A stretch of 64,000 nucleotides of DNA from Planctobacterium sp965279005. GTDB taxonomy: Bacteria; Pseudomonadota; Gammaproteobacteria; Enterobacterales; Alteromonadaceae. The stretch is taken from the NCBI GenBank assembly GCA_965279005.1, contig CBDIHK010000028.1, forward strand, positions 62,001-126,000, read 5' to 3'. Every line of letters starts with the position of its first letter. Position 1 is the first letter of the stretch. The notes beneath the pieces were generated by a model that did not search any database, had not been told where the DNA came from, and saw nothing but the letters and a program-made list of their open reading frames with translations. The translations under genes were made by a program, and so were the position numbers. Shown piece by piece: positions 1 through 6,707 of this stretch.

Positions 1-26
1 ACTCTGCTAAGTAAAGCTATTCTTCG

Positions 27-54
27 AAAGACCCAGTTTAGCTGGGTCTTTTTG
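27..54 (+). terminator. Rho-independent terminator-like hairpin before pilC
   Basis: A perfect 10-bp stem (AAAGACCCAG at 27-36, CTGGGTCTTT at 42-51) with a 5-nt loop runs into a T-rich tract on the plus strand. It lies only 24 nt before the pilC start, so it either ends an upstream plus-strand gene outside the window or attenuates transcription into pilC. Confidence 0.75.
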
Positions 55-77
55 TTTTCCTTTAAAGTAATTGATAC

Positions 78-1301
78 ATGGCAACAACGGTAAAAGAACC
101 AGATAACTTTATCTGGCAAGGAAAAAACAAAAAAGGCCAAGTAATTAAAGGCGAGCTAACTGCTGCGTCCGCAATAGAAGCCAAATCCCAATTACGGCGC
201 AAGGGGATTTCAGTTTCCAAGATCAAAAAAGCCCCAAGACCACTATTCGGCATTGGCGGCAGTGATAAAATTGAAGCTGAGGATATTTGCCTGGTGTCCA
301 GGCAAATTGCCACCATGCTTTCAGCTGGGGTAACCCTGATCCAAACCCTGGAAATGATCGGCCAGGAACACAATAAAAAATCCATGCGCAAACTGCTGGG
401 CGAGATAACCCATGAGGTAAAATCAGGTAACCCTCTATCTAACTCCTTGCGTAAACACCCTAAAGAATTTGACGATTTATACTGTGACCTGGTGAAAACT
501 GGGGAGCAATCGGGTTCTTTGGAAAATATCTATGACCGGATTGCCACCTACAAAGAAAAAGCCGAAGCGCTAAAGTCGAAAATCAAAAAAGCCATGTTCT
601 ACCCGGTGGCTGTGGTTATTGTGGCATTTGTAGTGACTACTATTTTGCTGGTGTTTGTAGTGCCGCAATTTGAAGAAATATTTGCCGGTTTTGGTGCCGA
701 GCTACCAGCCTTTACCCAGTTTGTTTTGGGGATCTCCCAATTTGTGCAAGATTTTGGCCCCTATATGGCTGCCGCAATGGTGGTGTTTGTATTCTTTTTT
801 AAAAAAGCCTATGCGAGATCGCAGCAGCTGCGGGATGCCCTTGACGCAAAGCTGCTAAAAATGCCGGTCATTGGGGAAATTTTAATAAAAGCCTCAATTG
901 CGCGTTTCACCCGTACCCTATCAACCACATTTTCCGCGGGTGTACCCTTGATTGAAGCCCTAGAATCTGCCGCCGGCGCGGCGGGTAATGCGGTTTACCG
1001 CGACGCCATAAGGTACATGAAAACCGAAGTATCAGCTGGCGGCCAGATGAATGTGGCCATGAAAGACACTGAAGTATTCCCCTCCATGGTAACCCAAATG
1101 GTTTCAATTGGTGAGGAATCGGGTTCAGTCGATGACATGCTCAGTAAAATTGCCGTCATTTATGAACGGGAAGTTGACGACATGGTGGACGGGCTAACCT
1201 CCTTGCTTGAACCCATTATCATGTCTGTGCTGGGGGTTGTCATAGGCGGCCTGATTGTTGCCATGTACTTGCCTATCTTCCAAATGGGTATGGTGGTTTA
1301 A
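78..1301 (+). CDS. pilC: Type IV pilus assembly inner-membrane protein PilC
   Basis: Polytopic inner-membrane platform protein of the type IV pilus (GspF/T2SF superfamily), which couples the assembly and retraction ATPases to pilin movement. The 407-residue length is usual for PilC. Two T2SF repeats are visible, each carrying the family signature (GEQSGSL near residue 140, GEESGSVDDML near residue 340). Hydrophobic segments lie near residues 170-195, 215-240 and at the C-terminus. The start is an ATG without a clear Shine-Dalgarno sequence, following a terminator-like hairpin. pilD follows 144 bp downstream, with coaE, zapD and yacG after it, a common gammaproteobacterial order in which pilB would be expected just upstream, outside the window. 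Confidence 0.95.
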   Translation: MATTVKEPDNFIWQGKNKKGQVIKGELTAASAIEAKSQLRRKGISVSKIKKAPRPLFGIGGSDKIEAEDICLVSRQIATMLSAGVTLIQTLEMIGQEHNKKSMRKLLGEITHEVKSGNPLSNSLRKHPKEFDDLYCDLVKTGEQSGSLENIYDRIATYKEKAEALKSKIKKAMFYPVAVVIVAFVVTTILLVFVVPQFEEIFAGFGAELPAFTQFVLGISQFVQDFGPYMAAAMVVFVFFFKKAYARSQQLRDALDAKLLKMPVIGEILIKASIARFTRTLSTTFSAGVPLIEALESAAGAAGNAVYRDAIRYMKTEVSAGGQMNVAMKDTEVFPSMVTQMVSIGEESGSVDDMLSKIAVIYEREVDDMVDGLTSLLEPIIMSVLGVVIGGLIVAMYLPIFQMGMVV

Positions 1302-1303
1302 TG

Positions 1304-1432
1304 CAAGATCAAGGGGGCAGAGACGTTGAAGCAAAGTTGGCGTGACAAAAGGTTCAAGGTCTCTGCCCCCTTGATCTTTGCGATACATACAAATACATTG
1401 GCACGCTAACTTTTTTCAAGGACTCTGACCCC
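1304..1432. repeat. REP/BIME-like cluster of three related repeat units
   Basis: The pilC-pilD gap holds a perfect 20-bp inverted repeat (1305-1324 with 1359-1378), extended inward by TTGAA/TTCAA. A third, inverted unit lies at 1402-1432. All share the pattern GGGG-K-CAGAG-W-C-N-TTGAA; units 1 (about 1314-1345) and 3 also share AAAGTT-R-GCGTG. Unit 2 is truncated and lies in opposite orientation to unit 1. Multiple inverted copies of one motif between genes resemble REP or BIME elements moved by REP-associated tyrosine transposases (RAYTs). No transposase is present here, and the cluster could also affect pilC-pilD transcript stability. Confidence 0.7.
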
Positions 1433-1445
1433 ATGGTTTTGCAAT

Positions 1446-2321
1446 ATGGATAACGCAGTTTTAGTATTTAGCACCTACCCAGTGTTCTTTTTCAGCACCG
1501 TGTTTATCTTAGGCCTAACCATAGGCAGCTTTTTGAATGTGGTTATCTACCGGTTGCCAGTGATGCTGGAAAGGAGCTGGCAACATGAGTACCAAAGCTA
1601 TTTCAATCCAGATCAAGCGCAAGAACAACCGGCTAAATTCAACCTTGCCTACCCCAGTTCAACCTGCCCAAAGTGCGGGCATAAGATCACAGCGCTGGAA
1701 AACATCCCAATCATAAGCTGGTTAGTTTTGGGTGGGAAATGCAGCAATTGCAAAACGCCTATTCCGTGGCGCTATCCTGGCGTTGAACTGCTAACCGGGT
1801 TGGCTTCGCTTGCGGTTGCTTGGCAATTTGGTGTTACCGAACAAACCTTGTTTGCCCTGATTTTTATGTGGAGCTTAATAGCCCTCACCTTTATTGATTT
1901 GGACAAGATGTTGCTGCCAGACCAAATCACCCTGCCACTGTTGTGGCTTGGGCTTATCGTAAACACCCAAGGCACATTTACTTCCCTAGAGAGCGCTATT
2001 TGGGGGGCAGTAGCAGGCTACCTCAGCTTATGGAGCTTATATTGGGCGTTTAAACTGCTAACTGGTAAAGAAGGCATGGGTTATGGCGACTTTAAACTAC
2101 TCGCGGCACTAGGCGCTTGGATGGGCGTGGCAACTTTGCCAATCATCATATTGCTGTCGTCTTTTGTGGGCGCCGCTTTTGGCATTAGCCAAATCCTGAT
2201 GCAGAAAAACCAGAAAGATAATCCTATCCCGTTCGGCCCCTACCTAGCCATTGCCGGTGTTATCGCCTTATTCTTTGGCGATTGGATCATGGCCCAGTAT
2301 TGGAACTACCTGCTGGCATGA
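1446..2321 (+). CDS. pilD: Prepilin peptidase / N-methyltransferase PilD
   Basis: Membrane aspartic protease that cleaves the leader of type IV prepilins and type II secretion pseudopilins and N-methylates the new N-terminus. The 291-residue protein has the N-terminal methylase-associated zinc motif with two CxxC pairs (C74/C77 and C99/C102). The peptidase domain carries the two catalytic aspartates, D151 in the IDLDKMLLPD segment and D215 in GMGYGDFK. About eight hydrophobic segments are visible. The stop overlaps the coaE start by 4 bp (ATGA), so the two are probably translationally coupled. The gene is separated from pilC by the REP-like cluster. Confidence 0.96.
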   Translation: MDNAVLVFSTYPVFFFSTVFILGLTIGSFLNVVIYRLPVMLERSWQHEYQSYFNPDQAQEQPAKFNLAYPSSTCPKCGHKITALENIPIISWLVLGGKCSNCKTPIPWRYPGVELLTGLASLAVAWQFGVTEQTLFALIFMWSLIALTFIDLDKMLLPDQITLPLLWLGLIVNTQGTFTSLESAIWGAVAGYLSLWSLYWAFKLLTGKEGMGYGDFKLLAALGAWMGVATLPIIILLSSFVGAAFGISQILMQKNQKDNPIPFGPYLAIAGVIALFFGDWIMAQYWNYLLA

Positions 2322-2920
2322 GTAATTTTGTAGTTGGGCTTACCGGTGGCATTGGCAGTGGCAAGACCGCGGTGTCGAATTGTTTCCAAGATTTGGGGAT
2401 CCAAGTCGTTGACGCGGATGTCATCGCCAGGGAAGTGGTCGCCCCAGGCAGTGAAGGGCTCAACAGCATTAAACAGCGTTTCGGCAAGGATATTATTACC
2501 GCGGAAGGCCAATTAGATCGGGCAAAACTGCGGCAGATCATTTTTGATGACCCTGCGGAAAAACAATGGTTGAACCAGTTATTGCACCCGAAAATTCGGG
2601 AGCAAATGATCATGCAATGCCAACAGGCGAATTCTGACTATGTCATCTTGTCTGTGCCACTCTTAGTAGAAAACAACTTACAACCACTCGCCAACCGGAT
2701 CCTGGTAGTGGATGTCCCGGAGGACTTGCAAGTACATAGGACTGTGCAGCGTGACAAAGTCAGCGAACAGCAGGTACGAAATATCCTGGCGGCGCAATGT
2801 GACCGGCAGTCCCGGATTGCTGCGGCGGACGATATTATCAGTAACGACAAATCCCTGTCCGAACTGAAACAGCAAGTGCTCAAATTGCACCAACACTATT
2901 TAACCCTGGCGTCGGGCTGA
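2318..2920 (+). CDS. coaE: Dephospho-CoA kinase
   Basis: Phosphorylates dephospho-CoA at the 3' hydroxyl of ribose, the last step of coenzyme A synthesis. The 200-residue product starts at the ATG overlapping the pilD stop, and a P-loop (GGIGSGKT, residues 10-17) directly follows the first strand. A DADVIAREVV segment, typical of CoaE, comes next, followed by a lid region. An in-frame TTG lies 36 bp upstream inside pilD, but the ATGA overlap and alignment to the family's first strand favour the internal ATG. It lies in the pilD-coaE-zapD-yacG order seen in many Gammaproteobacteria. Confidence 0.96.
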   Translation: MSNFVVGLTGGIGSGKTAVSNCFQDLGIQVVDADVIAREVVAPGSEGLNSIKQRFGKDIITAEGQLDRAKLRQIIFDDPAEKQWLNQLLHPKIREQMIMQCQQANSDYVILSVPLLVENNLQPLANRILVVDVPEDLQVHRTVQRDKVSEQQVRNILAAQCDRQSRIAAADDIISNDKSLSELKQQVLKLHQHYLTLASG

Positions 2921-3003
2921 AATCTTTCATAATATTAGGATTATCGTCCTTGTCGGTAACCCGATAAAACCAATAAAAATAACCATCCCGCGAGCCAAGC
3001 GAA

Positions 3004-3756
3004 ATGCCGAATACCGTTTACGAGTTCCCACTTAACGAGAAAGTGCGCACCTATTTGCGATTGGAGCAACAGTTTAAACAGCTTAATTTTACTAAGCAGT
3101 GCTCCGAAGACTGGCAGTTCGTGAATTTTTTTGACTGCTACTTTACTTTGCTTGAATTGCTAGAACGCTTGGATATCCGCAGTGACATCTTGAAAGATAT
3201 TGACGCCCATGAGAAAAACCTGCGTTTGTGGGCACAACACCCCAAAATTGACAAAGAAGCGCTGCAGCAGGCATTGGAGAAAATCCTCCAGTTAAAGGGC
3301 GAACTAAAAGCTAGCCAAAAAATCGGTGCCAAGTTAAAAAATGAACGGTTCTTGCTGGCCATCAGGCAACGCTTCTCAATCCCCGGTGCCACTTGTAATT
3401 TTGACCTACCCAACCTGCACTACTGGCTAAAACAACCTGACGAGGTCATCCAAGGCGATATTGAACGTTGGGTATCCGAATTTAGCCTGATACAGCAAGC
3501 CATTGAAATAACCCTGTCATTTTTGCGGGAACGCGGCAGGTTTGAATCGATTGATGCCAACAAGGGTTTCTACCAAGGTGTCGCAGACGATAAAAACGAT
3601 TTAATCCGTATCCACTGTGCATCAGACAAGAATTACTACCCAACCCTAAGTGGCAATAAATACCGGTACGCTATTCGGTTTATGCGTTTTGAACCCGATG
3701 AAAATGGCCAGTTTAATATTGATGAAAGTATCAATTTTAGCCTTGCCTGCTGCTAA
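3004..3756 (+). CDS. zapD: Cell division protein ZapD (YacF family)
   Basis: Cytoplasmic FtsZ-binding protein that bundles FtsZ filaments and stabilises the Z ring. The 250-residue length and N-terminal sequence (YEFPLNEKVRTYLRLE) are characteristic of the ZapD/DUF1342 family. The first half is helical and the C-terminal half is the beta-rich part that binds the FtsZ tail in characterised homologues. Its partner FtsZ is encoded about 8 kb away in the same window. It starts 83 bp after coaE, with yacG 32 bp downstream. Confidence 0.95.
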   Translation: MPNTVYEFPLNEKVRTYLRLEQQFKQLNFTKQCSEDWQFVNFFDCYFTLLELLERLDIRSDILKDIDAHEKNLRLWAQHPKIDKEALQQALEKILQLKGELKASQKIGAKLKNERFLLAIRQRFSIPGATCNFDLPNLHYWLKQPDEVIQGDIERWVSEFSLIQQAIEITLSFLRERGRFESIDANKGFYQGVADDKNDLIRIHCASDKNYYPTLSGNKYRYAIRFMRFEPDENGQFNIDESINFSLACC

Positions 3757-3788
3757 TCCATAGAAACAAAGTACATCAAATAAGATAG

Positions 3789-4004
3789 ATGAAAATTAAT
3801 TGCCCCACGTGCCAAAAACAAATTACTTACGACAGCAAAAATCCGTACCGTCCATTTTGCAGCAAACGCTGCCAGCTGATTGATCTGGGGGAATGGGCCG
3901 ATGAGAAGCACACAATCCCAGAGCAAGGCTCTGAAAAAGTGGTATTAGATCCCGAAGATATCGAGGCCATGCTGGCACAGCAACCCGACGACTTTTTTAA
4001 GTAA
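3789..4004 (+). CDS. yacG: DNA gyrase inhibitor YacG
   Basis: Small zinc-ribbon protein that in E. coli binds GyrB and inhibits gyrase activity. The 71-residue product has the expected zinc ligands, CPTC (residues 5-8) and CSKRC (residues 24-28), followed by the conserved LIDLGEWADE segment and an acidic C-terminal tail. It is the last gene of the pilC/pilD/coaE/zapD/yacG run, and the sequence downstream is decayed. Confidence 0.95.
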   Translation: MKINCPTCQKQITYDSKNPYRPFCSKRCQLIDLGEWADEKHTIPEQGSEKVVLDPEDIEAMLAQQPDDFFK

Positions 4005-4086
4005 CTAGCCAAGATTTACCTACCTGTTATTTAAACCAAAACCTAGTTTCAGTGCGTAAGATAATGGTTGACTGTGATATCACACC

Positions 4087-4116
4087 ATGCCAGAAGGCCC
4101 AGAAATACGACGCTGA
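4087..4116 (+). pseudogene. nei: Relic of endonuclease VIII (nei): start only
   Basis: The reading frame opened by the ATG at 4087 encodes MPEGPEIRR and then hits TGA at 4114-4116. MPEGPE with the catalytic Pro2 and Glu3 is the N-terminal signature of Fpg/Nei DNA glycosylases, and the IRR continuation matches Nei rather than Fpg. I could not recognise the rest of the enzyme, including the H2TH domain and zinc finger, in the roughly 240 bp before the next gene, so most of the gene appears deleted or scrambled. A chance match of nine residues is possible but unlikely. Confidence 0.5.
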
Positions 4117-4354
4117 GTAACCAGTGCAAACTCTGTTCCTTCAATATCAAAACAAGGGTTCAAATACTGTGCAGGTTTGGGGGGATGAATTTGTCGCCCA
4201 AAAGCTCCATTTGAATCGCTGCTGTGTGCTTGGCATAGAAGAAGAGCGGTAATAGGAGCATCGGCGTAAAATTAACACCGAGCTCCTGGTCTTCCATGGC
4301 AGTTGTTGCAGTATGCCTTGGTTTTTGTGGCAAACTTTTGTAGTGGTTGTCGCG
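4117..4354. other. Intergenic remnant without recognisable genes
   Basis: The sequence between the nei-like start and the convergent gene at 4355 has frequent stops in all frames. It may be the decayed body of nei, but no domain could be matched. Confidence 0.4.
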
Positions 4355-5308
4355 TCACTCTTTAATTTTCAATGGCAAATATAGTAAAGGATCACCGCTG
4401 GCAGAAAATGCCTGCTTTACTGCCGCAATATCCTCTTCAGTTTCGTCTGGCATATAAACTTCAATTCTTGTTGTAGCCTGCGGAGCTGCTTCCGAACCCG
4501 CACCATCACAAAGGTTGTCCTGTTTCTCGCCTCTTGCCCTACTGATAGGATGTAAACAGTTCTCCAGTGCAGTGGGAGTTTGGTTAGCGTCAACCTGTTC
4601 AACTTGTTTAAATATCAAGCGACCACCGTAGTAGGTTTGGCCAGGGCCAACAACCAGTGGCATTAACTGATCCTGCAGAATATCAAATGTCTGAAACTCC
4701 TCGCCAGTGCGACAAATCACATTGCCAAATGAGAATTCGCCTTTGGGCAAAGGGACTGAGGCAAAGGCCTTTGTGGTAAATTCTAGATAGTGGCTCTGCT
4801 CGTCTCCTTGCGAATTCAACGCAATCGCCAAAGAATCACAACCCAAATTGCTCGAAACTTGCAGTAAAAAGGTAGCCACCGCAGTTTGTGGATCCGATAC
4901 ATCGATTTGGATAACCCTGGAAGCATCTTCGATTATCGTGGAGGCAATAAACGATTGCCCCATAGGGTGGTTGTCAATACGACTGATATTTTCTTTGCCT
5001 CCGTTGATAAGGTTGATATCAATATCGTAGGTCATAGAAGCCTGGTCGGATTGCAATATTATTTCTAGGACAGACCCCTTAGAGCCTTTGTCATCTTGAT
5101 AATCAAATCGAAGCCCCGTCTCTTTACCATACTCAGTTAATAACCGCGGGTTGTGCTCTAGGGTTGCACCAGCCAGCAATTCCTTCAAACCCAACGCCCT
5201 ATCGAGCTTATCTATTTTGTACACCTTGGCTTCAACAACAACCTGAGCCGCTTCTTGTGCAAACACGGTTGGAACCAGAAATGTAAGGACTAAAAGTATT
5301 TTGCGCAC
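4355..5308 (-). CDS. Secreted protein of unknown function
   Basis: A 317-residue product that starts with a clear signal peptide (hydrophobic residues 5-17, probable cleavage after VFA), so it is probably periplasmic or secreted. No family was recognised. The mature part is mostly beta-strand-like, with several cysteines (SNLGCDS, NVICRTG, ENCLH, NLCDG) that could form disulfides. It begins 'AQVVVEAKVYKI', reminiscent of secretin-type or pilus-associated short domains, but this is not enough to assign it. The start is GTG, preceded by AGAGGTGATC. It is divergently placed from an HTH/membrane protein gene with which it shares the upstream repeats. Confidence 0.75.
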   Translation of the reverse strand: MRKILLVLTFLVPTVFAQEAAQVVVEAKVYKIDKLDRALGLKELLAGATLEHNPRLLTEYGKETGLRFDYQDDKGSKGSVLEIILQSDQASMTYDIDINLINGGKENISRIDNHPMGQSFIASTIIEDASRVIQIDVSDPQTAVATFLLQVSSNLGCDSLAIALNSQGDEQSHYLEFTTKAFASVPLPKGEFSFGNVICRTGEEFQTFDILQDQLMPLVVGPGQTYYGGRLIFKQVEQVDANQTPTALENCLHPISRARGEKQDNLCDGAGSEAAPQATTRIEVYMPDETEEDIAAVKQAFSASGDPLLYLPLKIKE

Positions 5309-5387
5309 TGCGGATCACCTCTTTTGGTAGTTTCTTGGTCATTATAATATCATCACGACCGGGTGGGTTGGTTCAAGCTAAGCAATT

Positions 5388-5437
5388 GATATTCATAGAT
5401 ATTCATATTATTCATTGGCTTGTTTTTGATATTCGTC
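5388..5437. promoter_or_regulatory. Tandem GATATTCATA repeats in a divergent promoter region
   Basis: Two perfect direct copies of GATATTCATA lie head to tail (5388-5397, 5398-5407), followed by a partial TTATTCAT copy and a looser TGATATTCGT at 5428-5437. The 10-bp period puts the copies on one face of the helix, as in an operator bound cooperatively. A TATAAT on the minus strand (5341-5346) could be the -10 of the secreted-protein gene. The HTH protein encoded next door is the natural candidate binder. Confidence 0.5.
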
Positions 5438-5497
5438 TTTGCATCTAGCTATTCATTATTGATAATAAATACAAAACAACCCACAGGATGGAACCCT

Positions 5498-6073
5498 TTG
5501 AAACTTGCTGAACAATTGCTTGCCTTAAGAAAAGAAAAAGGATGGACCCAGGCTGAGGCGGCTCGAATTATTTCGATCCAGCAATCATACCTGTCAAAAC
5601 TCGAAAACGGCCATTTTGTGCCCTCGGAGGAGGTGCTCGAAAAGTTGAGTAAGGCATACGGTATTAAACCAAAGGCACTTCGCCATCGTCCCAAAAAACA
5701 GTTTCCTAGGTTTGTTCCAACCCTGCTTTTGCCATTGTTGGGAGTCTTCCTGCTAATCAGTGGTTCAAATGCACTGCTATTCCCATCCACCTACTACACA
5801 TACAAAACCGAACCTATTGCTCCCATTGACGAGGCTGAACTGTACCTTGATTACCATCTCTCCGACACCTACCTTGGAGAGAAGTTTGTTTCTGAAGAGT
5901 CTGGCACCAAGTACCACTTTGTACTGATTGCAAGCAGGGAAATAGAACGCCAAGAAAACAAACTGCAAACCATCCTTGGCCTCGCACTGATCCTGATCAG
6001 CCTGGGTTTGAACTTTAATAGTTGGCAATCATTGTTTAAACGCCTTCAGGATAAACGCGAAGCAGATAAATAG
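5498..6073 (+). CDS. XRE-type HTH regulator with C-terminal membrane segments
   Basis: The product has an N-terminal Xre/Cro helix-turn-helix domain (about residues 3-58, with WTQAEAARIISIQQSYLSKLE as the core). A basic linker follows, then a transmembrane segment (about residues 72-92), a roughly 55-residue probably periplasmic loop, and a second transmembrane segment near residues 150-170. This layout suggests a membrane-bound regulator that senses something outside the cytoplasm. The open frame extends upstream to 5420, but I chose the TTG at 5498: it has AGGATGG about 6 bp upstream and starts directly at the HTH domain (191 residues). It is divergent from the secreted-protein gene. The specific function is unknown. 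Confidence 0.75.
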   Translation: MKLAEQLLALRKEKGWTQAEAARIISIQQSYLSKLENGHFVPSEEVLEKLSKAYGIKPKALRHRPKKQFPRFVPTLLLPLLGVFLLISGSNALLFPSTYYTYKTEPIAPIDEAELYLDYHLSDTYLGEKFVSEESGTKYHFVLIASREIERQENKLQTILGLALILISLGLNFNSWQSLFKRLQDKREADK

Positions 6074-6248
6074 CAGTTTGGGCATGGAATCGGTATAAGC
6101 TGATAACAGAAACGCCCGCTACTTCGGACAATAACGGTTGAATCAGCCCTACTTCGTTTTTTCTGCGACTTATACGGATGGGGTTATTACCCAGCCGAAT
6201 GTTAGTGGAAACAATATGCGGAGGAGCATGATTTGGCTAGGATCTGTT

Positions 6249-6647
6249 TTATATAGCTGACATCAGTGCAGATAGGATTGGCCCATTGGCATCGGGGAAA
6301 GTTAAATCATTTAACCTGTCTTTATTAAACCATGCGCCTACCTGGCCTTCTTGGGGGCTTGGCTCACCAGTAAACCCAACCACTAGGTACACATCCAAAT
6401 AGACATCCTTTTCCGGATAGCTATGCTGTATGTCCAACAAAGGTTCTGTTTCACCAACCTTTATCCCAACTTCCTCAAAAAGCTCACGCTCCAACGCTTG
6501 CAGCATGGATTCGCCAGCTTCTTTCTTACCGCCAGGAAATTCCCACCTACCACCTTGGTGCTGGTCGTCAGCGCGTTTAGTTAGGAAGATTGACTGGTCG
6601 CGGACGATTACACCAACAGCCACTTCAATACGTTTTTTTTGTTCCAT
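6249..6647 (-). CDS. mutT: 8-oxo-dGTP diphosphatase MutT
   Basis: Nudix hydrolase that removes 8-oxo-dGTP from the nucleotide pool and prevents A:T to C:G transversions. The 132-residue length is usual. The complete Nudix box is visible (GGKKEAGESMLQALE then RELFEEVGI, about residues 39-62). The first strand (KRIEVAVGVIV) matches MutT. It follows secA on the minus strand, as in E. coli, but a strong terminator lies between the two, so mutT may depend on read-through or its own promoter. Confidence 0.93.
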   Translation of the reverse strand: MEQKKRIEVAVGVIVRDQSIFLTKRADDQHQGGRWEFPGGKKEAGESMLQALERELFEEVGIKVGETEPLLDIQHSYPEKDVYLDVYLVVGFTGEPSPQEGQVGAWFNKDRLNDLTFPDANGPILSALMSAI

Positions 6648-6658
6648 TGTTTAGTCCA

Positions 6659-6687
6659 ATAAAAAAGGCAGCCTTGCACTGGCTGCC
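6659..6687 (-). terminator. Terminator after secA
   Basis: On the minus strand, GGCAGCC and GGCTGCC (6667-6673 and 6681-6687) form a 7-bp stem with a 7-nt loop, followed by six T residues (6661-6666). It starts 21 bp past the secA stop. Confidence 0.85.
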
Positions 6688-6707
6688 CTGTGAATATAGC
6701 TAGCTAT

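Noticed and set aside
6696..6707. ATAGCTAGCTAT palindrome beside the secA stop
   Set aside because: A 12-bp A/T-rich palindrome is expected by chance in this length, and there is no context to assign it.
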